A stretch of DNA of 47,013 nucleotides from an uncultured Thiodictyon sp. (lineage in GTDB: Bacteria; Pseudomonadota; Gammaproteobacteria; Chromatiales; Chromatiaceae): positions 1 through 47,013 of the forward strand of contig CAILVI010000573.1 in NCBI GenBank assembly GCA_903837595.1, given 5' to 3'. The notes beneath the pieces are model-generated. The model saw only the letters and a program-made list of their open reading frames with translations, did no database searches and was not told the DNA's origin. Positions within the stretch are counted from its first letter, which is position 1. Each line of letters opens with the position of its first letter. The translations under genes and the position numbers were made by a program. Below are positions 26,263 to 33,017 of this stretch, piece after piece.

Positions 26263-27294
26263 ATGAAGGGCAGCATACTGAAGCTTGACCTGGACGACCA
26301 GGGGCCAATGCCCCCGCAGCCGTCGGCCCAGCACTTGGTAAAGGCGGCCTGCGAACCCCAGCCGTTATGCGTAGCCCCGCCGCCGCAGTTCGACGACGAT
26401 CCCTGGGAGGAACCCCCGGAGTACCTCACCGACTGCCCGTGCGGATGGGAAGAAGACGACCGCTGGGTACCGGATCACGCTCTGGAGCCACTACCGCTAA
26501 CAGGCCCCTCGCGCACGGACCCAGACCGCCGGCCGGTGGCCGCTCTCTATATCGACGCCGACAACCAATCGGCCCAGTCCGCCGCCGACCTGATCGCACT
26601 GTTCCGCGAAGACCTGGGGATACAGCAACTGCGCGCCGTCATCGCCGGCAACAACAGCGGCCGTCAGATCCAACTCTGGGCCGATGAGCTCGCCGCTGCC
26701 GCGCCCGGCATTGAGGCCATCGCGCTCGATTGCCCCAGCCGCAAGAACGCCGCGGACCTGGCCCTGATCATGGAACTGGGCGCCAACCTGGCGGGTCACC
26801 GGCGCGACGGCGACCTGGTCGTGGTGGTCTCCCGGGACGACCTCCTAGTGGGCGCCGCCGAGCGCGCCAAATCCCAGGGCTGCCGCGCCTTGGCCGCCTA
26901 TGTCGACAGCGATCCACCCTGCTGCCGCAGCAGCCGGGTCGCGACCCTGCTCTTGCCGACCCCCGCCAAGACCCGCGCCCCACTGCCAGCGCCCCGACGG
27001 TTGATCAGCACGCTGCCCAGCCTGGCCCGCCAACCGGCCACGCCAGCCCCGGCAGGCCCGAGCGCCGCGCCACCGGCGCAACACCCCGCAGGCGACCCAG
27101 CTACGATCCTGACCAGACTGCGCGAACTCTGCAAACCACTGCCCACCGGCGGTTACCGCGCCACCGATGTTGGCCAGGCGCTCCAGAAGCTCGGGCTCGA
27201 CGAAAAGGCCAGGCGCCGTTTCCTCGCCACCGCCGCCGGCATACGGACCGAAGGAGCCGCCACCGACAAGGTCTATCGATTCGAAATCGACTGA
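26263..27294 (+). CDS. NYN-domain (PIN-like) putative ribonuclease with C-terminal OST-HTH-like domain
   Basis: A 343-aa protein. An acidic, Pro-rich leader of about 90 residues (DDDPWEEPPEYL) precedes a NYN domain at about 94-205: ALYIDADNQSAQSAADL, KNAADLALIMELGANL and VVVSRDDLLVGAAERA carry the conserved Asp residues expected to bind metal for RNA cleavage. A Pro/Ala-rich linker leads to a C-terminal winged-helix, OST-HTH/LOTUS-like segment (LRELCKPLPTGGYRATDVGQ, GIRTEGAATDKVYRFE) probably for RNA binding. I start at ATG 26263, with GGTG six bases upstream; TTG 26251 and GTG 26254 are possible. It follows the restriction genes by 129 bp. RNA processing or a conflict role are both possible. 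Confidence 0.83.
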   Translation: MKGSILKLDLDDQGPMPPQPSAQHLVKAACEPQPLCVAPPPQFDDDPWEEPPEYLTDCPCGWEEDDRWVPDHALEPLPLTGPSRTDPDRRPVAALYIDADNQSAQSAADLIALFREDLGIQQLRAVIAGNNSGRQIQLWADELAAAAPGIEAIALDCPSRKNAADLALIMELGANLAGHRRDGDLVVVVSRDDLLVGAAERAKSQGCRALAAYVDSDPPCCRSSRVATLLLPTPAKTRAPLPAPRRLISTLPSLARQPATPAPAGPSAAPPAQHPAGDPATILTRLRELCKPLPTGGYRATDVGQALQKLGLDEKARRRFLATAAGIRTEGAATDKVYRFEID

Positions 27295-27390
27295 CCCCGG
27301 ACGCTGGTTCCCAAGTGAGACGCCTGACACCGCAGCAAGAGTTCATGCGGCATGTGCATTCGGATGCCTGAGCTGGTGAACCCCCTTCTA

Positions 27391-27496
27391 GCTCCCACGC
27401 TCCTGCGTGGGAGCAAGTGCGGGCGCTCCGCGTCCAGTGCCAAGACCGGACGCAGAGCGCCCGCACGGCATTCCCACGCTGGAGCGTGGGAACGAG
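27391..27496. repeat. Paired REP palindromes (BIME-like)
   Basis: Left hairpin CTCCCACGC/GCGTGGGAG at about 27391-27413 and right hairpin at 27468-27496 (head GCAT, stem TTCCCACGC/GCGTGGGAA, tail ACGAG). Between them GTGCGGGCGCTC (from 27418) pairs with GAGCGCCCGCAC, so the whole unit can fold into a larger stem. The right half belongs to the GCRT...ACGAG family. Confidence 0.75.
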
Positions 27497-27499
27497 AAA

Positions 27500-27667
27500 G
27501 GCTTCAACCCCATGGCCGAAGGCTTCAACCCCATGGCCGAAGGCTCCCACTCCATGGCCGAAGGCTTCCACCCGATGGCCGAAAGCTTCCACCCCGTGAC
27601 GGACGGCGGCTATTGCGTGGCTGAAGGCTTCAACCCCGGGGCCAAAGGCTTCAGCCCCGGGGCCGAA
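27500..27667 (+). repeat. Eight 21-bp tandem repeats (heptad unit GFNPMAE)
   Basis: Eight consecutive 21-bp units; the first two are identical and the rest diverge. The plus strand reads GFNPMAE, GFNPMAE, GSHSMAE, GFHPMAE, SFHPVTD, GGYCVAE, GFNPGAK, GFSPGAE; the minus strand reads AFGHGVE-like heptads. The period is a multiple of three on both strands, yet no gene with a proper start and stop contains the tract. Confidence 0.85.
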
Positions 27668-27722
27668 GCTCTTGGCCAAAGCGCTTAAGAATATGTTTTA
27701 TAATGCGTTCCGGCAATTGTCC

Positions 27723-27806
27723 GGGGCTGAACGCGCTGGCCCTGGGCTGAACGCGCTGGCCTCGGGGTTCAACGCGCTGGCCCCGGGGCTGAACGTGCTG
27801 ACTCCG
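27723..27806 (-). repeat. Four 21-bp tandem repeats, inverted relative to the first tract
   Basis: Four 21-bp units spanning exactly 84 bp. On the minus strand they encode FSPGASA/LNPEASA-type heptads and their sequence (TTCAGCCCCGGGGCC) matches the last units of the tract at 27500-27667, so the two tracts face away from each other around a 55-bp AT-rich centre. Confidence 0.8.
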
Positions 27807-28156
27807 GGGCCGTCCCCCGCCGCCTCATGGCCGATCGCTGCTGCCCCGTGGCCGCTCATCGCCTTTACGAGGCTACCCGCTCCTCCCGCGTGGCAGGGCC
27901 TTTCAGCCCAGGGAGAAACAGCGCGACGCCTCAGAGGCGGCATTCTGGCCACGGGAGGCTGTCCAGTTGCCACAGAGCGGGATTTTCGCGTGCACCCGGC
28001 TCTAGTCGCAACCGCGCACTGCTATAATTGGATCACTAGGACGTGACGGCCGGTGCGGATGTGGTTGCAGGGAGCTGCCGCACCCGCTCGTATCGAGGAT
28101 GTCTGTCAGCTCCCAAACTCCTTTGATCGGTCACTATCAAGAGAGGTACGCTGTCC

Positions 28157-28765
28157 ATGTCAGACTATATACCCCCTTCGGACAAAGATTATCTCGAGTG
28201 GCATGACAACGCCACGGCCCATGCCAAGGATGCCGGTGCCTGTATCTCGGCCGCGGACCTGGCGCAATTGGAGGCCGATAACGCGGACTTACATAGCGCC
28301 TTCAGCGACGCCGCCCTTAAAGATACTGAGCATAAACAAGCGGTCGCGCACAAGACTGTGGTTCGCCACCGCAGCGAGGGCAATGCCCGCCCCATTATGC
28401 GCCGCGTCAAGGCGCATGCGGACTTTACTCCGGCCGTGGGTGCCCTGCTGCGCCTGCAAGGCCCGGCGTACACTATCAATCTGGGCACGCTCAAGCCGAA
28501 GCTGGTGGGCCTGGATCATACGGATGGCGAGATCGAGCTCACTTGCCCCAAGGGGAAGAGCGACGGTGTCCACTTCTACTGCCAGCGCGAAGGCGACACG
28601 AGCTGGGTGCTGCTCGGCTTGATCACGGTGTTTCCCTATTTCGACCGCCGTCCGCTGCTCCAACCGGGCAAGCCCGAGCTGCGCCGCTACACCGCGGTCT
28701 ATGTGGTGAAAGGTCAGGAAGTCGGGCAGTTCAGCGACGAGGTGGTGATCAACTGCGCACCCTGA
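28157..28765 (+). CDS. Conserved hypothetical protein, N-terminal helical, C-terminal beta domain
   Basis: A 202-aa protein I do not recognise by function. It starts MSDYIPPSDKDYLEWHDN and has a helical first half (ADLAQLEADNADLHSAF, HKQAVAHKTVVRHRSEG) and a beta-rich second half resembling a fibronectin-type domain (GEIELTCPKGKSDGVHFYCQ, SWVLLGLITVFPYFDRRPLL, LRRYTAVYVVKGQEVGQFSD). There is no signal peptide or membrane segment. GAGAGG stands ten bases before ATG 28157. It is isolated in a 2-kb stretch of repeats, with no operon partner. Proteins with this DYIPPSD-type opening occur as uncharacterised single genes in other environmental bacteria, as far as I recall. Confidence 0.72.
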   Translation: MSDYIPPSDKDYLEWHDNATAHAKDAGACISAADLAQLEADNADLHSAFSDAALKDTEHKQAVAHKTVVRHRSEGNARPIMRRVKAHADFTPAVGALLRLQGPAYTINLGTLKPKLVGLDHTDGEIELTCPKGKSDGVHFYCQREGDTSWVLLGLITVFPYFDRRPLLQPGKPELRRYTAVYVVKGQEVGQFSDEVVINCAP

Positions 28766-28928
28766 TGGGTGTCGATCCTAACGGCGGCCACCCAACCTCT
28801 CGTGACGCCGCCCCAGCGCGTCATGAATGGGTTGGGGGCTATCCGCCCCGAGGGCCTTGATCGTCATTCCGACCGAGACGCCGGAATCCAGGCCAGGGAC
28901 GGCAATCTCTAAGCCAGTACGATCGAAA

Positions 28929-28992
28929 GGTCAGGTCTTGCAATCAAGCATCTTCGTATCATTTAGCGAGTGCGTGATTGCAAGACCTGACC
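28929..28992. repeat. 64-bp element with perfect 18-bp terminal inverted repeats
   Basis: Arms GGTCAGGTCTTGCAATCA (28929-28946) and its exact complement (28975-28992) enclose 28 bp. The ends resemble sequences often found at REP-associated tyrosine-transposase (RAYT) and small MITE-type elements. No transposase is present, so it would be non-autonomous. Confidence 0.75.
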
Positions 28993-29057
28993 CCGTCTGT
29001 GTTCCTTATCCCGGAACTCGCCAGGAATTCGTCAGAGCGAACCGAAAATCGTTGTCC

Positions 29058-29143
29058 GTCCCCGTTTTCCCGGTCCCCGTTTTCCCGCGTCCCCGTTTTC
29101 CCCCGTTTTCCTGGTCCCCGTTTTCCTGTAGTCCCCGTTTTCC
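29058..29143. repeat. Tandem GTCCCCGTTTTCC repeats
   Basis: Five copies of GTCCCCGTTTTCC start at 29058, 29073, 29089, 29114 and 29131, with one shortened copy (GTTTTCC) near 29105. Spacing varies from 15 to 25 bp. It is a simple-sequence array without coding potential. Confidence 0.8.
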
Positions 29144-29144
29144 T

Positions 29145-29262
29145 GTAGGATGGGCAAAGCCCGCGCGGGATGGTCCGGATCGTTCGCGGCGTCGATCGGG
29201 CGTGCCCATCCGGGCTGCGTCGAGGTCTGGAGGATGGGCACGCTGCGCTTTGCCCATCCTAC
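29145..29262. repeat. Inverted-repeat element, GTAGGATGGGCAAAGC arms
   Basis: Perfect 16-bp arms at 29145-29160 and 29247-29262. An internal CGTGCCCATCC/GGATGGGCACG pair adds a second stem. The same family, with arms beginning GTAGGATGGGTAGAGC, occurs at 31491-31578 after pncB. Confidence 0.8.
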
Positions 29263-29405
29263 GATCGGCGATCCCGCCGACCCACATCAGTTTCGATCGC
29301 CCCCGGGGAAAATCCGCTCATCGCGGGATCAACTTGTTAACCAGTTAACACATCTGGCGTCAAACCCCGACATGATCGCGCTGTACGGGGACCTCGCAAG
29401 CGGCT

Positions 29406-29436
29406 GTGGCCTCGTCGCGGCTGAAGCCGCTCCCAC
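29406..29436. repeat. 31-bp dispersed repeat, copy 2
   Basis: Identical to 14065-14095 (GTGGCCTCGTCGCGG ... GCCGCTCCCAC). It lies about 130 bp upstream of pncA. Confidence 0.85.
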
Positions 29437-29563
29437 GTGAGACTTTCAGAATGACCGTCCCGCCTGTCCTGGCTGTCTTGCCCGCCACCACTATTCCGGC
29501 TATGTTCCAACCTTGGCGGACTTGGCGCCTTGGCGTGAGACCGAATCTTACCGGGAGACCATT

Positions 29564-30136
29564 GTGCTATCTTCAGAGGTTCAGCTGCAGTCGGGGGATG
29601 GGCTGCTCGTGGTCGACGTCCAGCGCGATTTCCTGCCGGGCGGGAGCCTGGCCGTGCGCGACGGCGACGCGGTGGTGCCGCCGCTCAACGACTGGATCGC
29701 CCGCTTCGCCACCGCCGGGGCGCCGATCTTCGCGACCCGCGATTGGCACCCGGCCGATCACTGTTCCTTTCGGCCCCAGGGCGGACCCTGGCCGGCGCAC
29801 TGCGTGGCCGGGACGCCGGGGGCGGCGTTTGCCGACGGGCTCGCCCTGCCGGAGGGTGTTGCGGTCGTGTCCAAGGCGATGCGCGATGACGATGCCTACT
29901 CGGGCTTCGAGCGGACCGATCTGCATGAGCGGCTGCAGCGCGCAAGCGTGCAGCGGCTCTTCGTCGGCGGGCTCGCCACCGATTATTGCGTACTCAATAG
30001 CGTCCTGGATGCCCGGCACCTGGGCTATGCCGTCGTATTGCTCACCGACTGCATCCGCGCGGTCGAGGTACAGCCCGGTGACGGCGCACGCGCCATCGCC
30101 ACCATGCTCGCCGCGGGCGCGGTTGCCTTAGGATGA
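29564..30136 (+). CDS. pncA: Nicotinamidase (isochorismatase family)
   Basis: Hydrolyses nicotinamide to nicotinate and ammonia, the first step of NAD salvage by the Preiss-Handler route. The 190-aa product has the catalytic triad Asp18 (VVDVQRDF), Lys104 (VVSKAMRD) and Cys142 (LATDYCVLNS), and the metal-binding Asp60/His62/His66 set (RDWHPADHCSF). I chose GTG 29564 because GGGAG lies six bases upstream and the protein then begins just before the first beta strand; TTG 29513 would add unrelated residues. The last codons overlap the start of pncB (ATGA), so the two are translated together and convert nicotinamide to nicotinate mononucleotide in sequence. Confidence 0.93.
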   Translation: MLSSEVQLQSGDGLLVVDVQRDFLPGGSLAVRDGDAVVPPLNDWIARFATAGAPIFATRDWHPADHCSFRPQGGPWPAHCVAGTPGAAFADGLALPEGVAVVSKAMRDDDAYSGFERTDLHERLQRASVQRLFVGGLATDYCVLNSVLDARHLGYAVVLLTDCIRAVEVQPGDGARAIATMLAAGAVALG

Positions 30137-31494
30137 TCAGTATGCCCACTGCCGATACCTGTGACGCTAACAGCGCGCTGCTCACCGATCTCTATCAACT
30201 GACCATGCTCCAGGCCTATTTCGACCAGGGCCAGACTGACACGGCGGTCTTCGAGTTCTATGTGCGCAGCCTGCCGCCCGGGCGCCAGTTCCTGGTCGCC
30301 GCCGGCCTCGAACAGTCGCTCGACTATTTGGAGCAGCTGCGCTTTTCCACCTTGGAGCTCGACTGGCTCGCCAGCTGTGGACGCTTTCATCAAGACTTCG
30401 TCGACTCGCTCGCGGAGCTGCGCTTTACCGGCGACGTGCAGGCCATGCCTGAGGGGACGGTGTTCTTCCCCGCCGAGCCCATCCTGCGCATCGTGGCACC
30501 GCTACGTGAGGCACAACTGGTAGAGACGCGCCTCATCAACCTGTTGCAGTTCGAGACCATGATCGCCGCGAAGGCCGCCCGGGTGCGACTGGCCGCCGGC
30601 GACAAACAGCTGGTCGACTTCGGGATGCGCCGCGCCCACGGCGCCGAGGCCGCCATGCTCTCGGCACGCGCCAGCTTTCTCGCCGGCTTCGACGGCAGCT
30701 CCAACGTCCTGGCCGGCATGCGCTGGGGCATCCCGCTGTTCGGCACCATGGCGCACTCATTCATCCAGGCGCATGACGAGGAGCTGGTGGCATTCGAGCA
30801 TTTCGCCCGCTCCCATCCCAATGCCACCACCCTGCTCATCGATACCTATGACACCGAGGCCGCGGCCCAGGGCGTCACCGCGCTGGCACAGCGACTGGCC
30901 GCCGATGGCATCACGATTCAGGCAGTCCGCATCGATAGCGGTGACCTTGGTGAGCATGCACGCAAGGTCCGCGCTATCCTGGATGCCGGCGGCGCCGATC
31001 ACATCAAGATCTTTGCCAGCAGCAATCTCGATGAGTATTCGGTACAGGCGCTGCTCACGGCCGGTGCGCCCATCGACGGTTTCGGCGTCGGCACCCGGAT
31101 GAACAGTTGTTCCGACCATCCCTATCTGGAATGCGCCTATAAGCTGCAAGAATATGCCGGCAAGGCGCGGCGCAAGCGCTCCGAAGGTAAGGTGACCTGG
31201 CCCGGCCGCAAGCAGGTCTACCGCCGGCTCGACGCCAACGGGCACCTGGCCGGTGACACCCTGACCCTGGAGAACGACCACCAGCCGGGCACACCGCTAC
31301 TCACCACCGTGATGCGCGACGGGCGGCGCCTGGCGCCCTCGCCGCCGCTGGCGCAGATCCGCGACTATGCGCGGCAGCAGCTCGCCACCTTACCCGCCGG
31401 GCTGCGCCGGCTCGATCAGACCGCACCCTATGCCGTGGAGGTGGCAGCGGCGCTGCAAGACCTGGCCCGCGCGGTGGATGCTGGAATCCCGTAG
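30133..31494 (+). CDS. pncB: Nicotinate phosphoribosyltransferase
   Basis: Joins nicotinate to PRPP to make nicotinate mononucleotide, the second step of the salvage route. The 453-aa product shows family hallmarks: LLTDLYQLTMLQAYF at the N terminus, FEFYVRSLPPGRQFLVAAGL, DFGMRRAHG, GIPLFGTMAHSFIQAH, VRIDSGDLGEHARKVR, IFASSNLDEY and GFGVGTRMNS. The ATG at 30133 overlaps the pncA stop codon in ATGA; a second ATG at 30142 is possible. The stop codon TAG falls inside the palindromic repeat that begins at 31491, so the final codon and stop appear to have been supplied by the repeat. Confidence 0.95.
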   Translation: MISMPTADTCDANSALLTDLYQLTMLQAYFDQGQTDTAVFEFYVRSLPPGRQFLVAAGLEQSLDYLEQLRFSTLELDWLASCGRFHQDFVDSLAELRFTGDVQAMPEGTVFFPAEPILRIVAPLREAQLVETRLINLLQFETMIAAKAARVRLAAGDKQLVDFGMRRAHGAEAAMLSARASFLAGFDGSSNVLAGMRWGIPLFGTMAHSFIQAHDEELVAFEHFARSHPNATTLLIDTYDTEAAAQGVTALAQRLAADGITIQAVRIDSGDLGEHARKVRAILDAGGADHIKIFASSNLDEYSVQALLTAGAPIDGFGVGTRMNSCSDHPYLECAYKLQEYAGKARRKRSEGKVTWPGRKQVYRRLDANGHLAGDTLTLENDHQPGTPLLTTVMRDGRRLAPSPPLAQIRDYARQQLATLPAGLRRLDQTAPYAVEVAAALQDLARAVDAGIP

Positions 31495-31578
31495 GATGGG
31501 TAGAGCGCAGCGAAACCCATCGTCCGCGCTTGGGTCAAGCGTTGATTGCTGGGTTTCGCTGCGCTCTACCCAGCCTAC
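31491..31578. repeat. Inverted-repeat element overlapping the pncB stop
   Basis: 29-bp arms at 31491-31519 and 31550-31578 with one mismatch, beginning GTAGGATGGGTAGAGCGCAG. It is related to 29145-29262. The pncB stop codon (TAG, 31492-31494) lies within its first four bases. Confidence 0.85.
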
Positions 31579-31907
31579 GAAGGCCGAGCGTATCGGCACG
31601 GCGGCGAATACTTTCACAGTCTCCGGAGCGGTGTCACAAGAAGGAGGTAGCAAGGTCGCCAGCTCAGGGCCAGCGACGCCGGCGACGGCAGGCGGAGCGC
31701 GGGCGGCGTCCGCGGGGCCGGGGTGTCTGCGGAACAGACCGGCCCACGCCGCGATCCGTCAGTTTGGGCATCTTAACTCCGCACCGAGCTGATCCAGCCC
31801 ACAACTCCTGTATCATTGCCGTTCCTTATGCACGGTTGCATACTTCGGATTTGTGCGGTCCGAGTCGTTCGCCCTCGCCGTCCCACCCCTGCCCCCAAAG
31901 GCCCCCC
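31579..31907. other. Intergenic region upstream of the RND operon
   Basis: No gene is seen. A half-copy of a REP stem (GGAGCGGTGTCAC, 31625-31637) is present. Towards the right the base composition becomes less GC-rich, and a candidate promoter is listed separately. Confidence 0.55.
31816..31844 (+). promoter_or_regulatory. Candidate sigma-70 promoter for the RND efflux genes
   Basis: TTGCCG and CATACT, each matching four of six consensus bases, are separated by 17 bp in a locally AT-richer stretch. The -10 element ends 63 bp before the ATG of the membrane-fusion gene. Moderate match only. Confidence 0.35.
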
Positions 31908-33017
31908 ATGTTCCGACGTTTCCTCTTGGTCCTCCTGGCCCTGGCCGCCGTCATCGGCGCGCTGGCCTATCTCAAGTACGGCCAGATCCAGGGCCAGATC
32001 GCCATGTTCTCCCAGCCCATGCCGGCCCCGGTGGTCGCGGTGGCGCAGGTGCGCGAGACCCGCTGGGAACCGACCCTGGACGCGGTCGGTTCGGTCCAGG
32101 CGGTGCAGGGGGTGGAGGTCAGCAACCAGGTGGCCGGCCAGGTGAAGGAGATCCGCTTCGACTCCGGGGCGAACGTGCGCCAAGGGGACATCCTGGTGCG
32201 CCTGGACGACGACGTGGACCAGGCGGACCTGGAGGGCCTCCAGGCGGCGGAACGGCTCGCGGCCCTGAAGTTCAAGCGCAACAGTACACTCTTGAAAGAT
32301 AGGGCAGTCTCGCTGGGTGACGTCGACGACATGGCCGCCCAGGTGGACCAGACCCGCGCCCAGGTCAAGTCCAAGCAGGCGACCATCGACAAGAAGGTGA
32401 TCCGCGCACCCTTCGCCGGGCAACTCGGCATCCGCAAGATCGACCAGGGCCAGTTCCTGAAGGAGGGTACCCCCATCGTGCTCCTGCAGGCGCTGGACCC
32501 GCTCTACGTGGACTACGCCCTGCCGGAGCGCGAGATCGGCCGCATCCAGGTCGGCCAACCGGTACGTGTGCGGGTGGCCGCCCAGCCGGATGAGACTTTC
32601 CACGGCAGCATTGCCGCCATCGCCCCCGGCGTGGACCGCGGTACCCGCAGCATGCAGGTGCGCGCCCGCTTTGCGAACCCGAAGCTGCAACTGCGCCCGG
32701 GCATGTTCGCCCGGGTCGAGACTGTGCTGCCGGTGCAGGACCGGGTGCTGACCCTGCCGCGGGAGGCGATCACCTTCAACACCTATGGCGACTCGGTGTT
32801 TCTGGTGGAAGGTGAGAATGGCAAGCTCAAGGTCCACCGGCGCCAGATCGCCACCGGCGCGGTCCGCGGGGACGAGGTGACGGTGCTCAGTGGGCTCAAG
32901 GCGGGCGACCGGGTGGTCTCCGCCGGGCAGGTCAAGCTCACCAACGGCCAGGAGATCCAGATCAAGGGTGCGGCGGCGCAACCGGCACCAACCAACCCCG
33001 GGGCCAAGCCCGAATGA
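31908..33017 (+). CDS. RND efflux periplasmic adaptor (membrane fusion protein)
   Basis: HlyD/AcrA-type adaptor linking an inner-membrane RND pump to an outer-membrane channel. The 369-aa product has an N-terminal membrane anchor (MFRRFLLVLLALAAVIGALA), a biotinyl-lipoyl-like domain (GQVKEIRFDSGANVRQGDIL), a short alpha-hairpin (ADLEGLQAAERLAAL, AQVDQTRAQVKSKQATI), the matching lipoyl half (VIRAPFAGQLGIRKID), a beta-barrel (VGQPVRVRVAAQPDE) and a membrane-proximal domain (GLKAGDRVVSAGQ). There is no lipobox. I start at ATG 31908; the frame is open to 31530 through repeat sequence. Its stop overlaps the start of the pump gene (ATGA). No outer-membrane factor gene is near, so a TolC-like channel elsewhere is expected. 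Confidence 0.93.
   Translation: MFRRFLLVLLALAAVIGALAYLKYGQIQGQIAMFSQPMPAPVVAVAQVRETRWEPTLDAVGSVQAVQGVEVSNQVAGQVKEIRFDSGANVRQGDILVRLDDDVDQADLEGLQAAERLAALKFKRNSTLLKDRAVSLGDVDDMAAQVDQTRAQVKSKQATIDKKVIRAPFAGQLGIRKIDQGQFLKEGTPIVLLQALDPLYVDYALPEREIGRIQVGQPVRVRVAAQPDETFHGSIAAIAPGVDRGTRSMQVRARFANPKLQLRPGMFARVETVLPVQDRVLTLPREAITFNTYGDSVFLVEGENGKLKVHRRQIATGAVRGDEVTVLSGLKAGDRVVSAGQVKLTNGQEIQIKGAAAQPAPTNPGAKPE

Larger units (their letters stand above)
27295..28156. other. Repeat-filled intergenic region
   Basis: No believable gene. From left to right it holds two REP palindromes, two tracts of 21-bp tandem repeats in opposite orientation, a short AT-rich stretch with a perfect TATAAT at 27699-27704, and GC-rich sequence leading to the next gene. 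ORFs here translate the repeats and have no independent support. Confidence 0.7.
28766..29563. other. Repeat-rich intergenic region upstream of pncA
   Basis: No gene is seen. It contains an 18-bp inverted repeat pair, a tandem GTCCCCGTTTTCC array, a 16-bp inverted repeat pair of the GTAGGATGGGC type, and the second copy of the 31-bp dispersed repeat, all listed separately. A segment near 28865 (GACGCCGGAATCCAGGCC) echoes 26160. Confidence 0.7.

Noticed and set aside
27500-27806. CRISPR array
   Set aside because: The 21-bp units are directly contiguous with no spacers, and no cas genes are present.
27101-28046. Heptad-repeat ORFs on both strands around 27.1-28.0 kb taken as real proteins
   Set aside because: Both depend on TTG starts within a palindromic TTGGCCAA, lack Shine-Dalgarno sites, and run from tandem repeat into REP sequence or unrelated codons.
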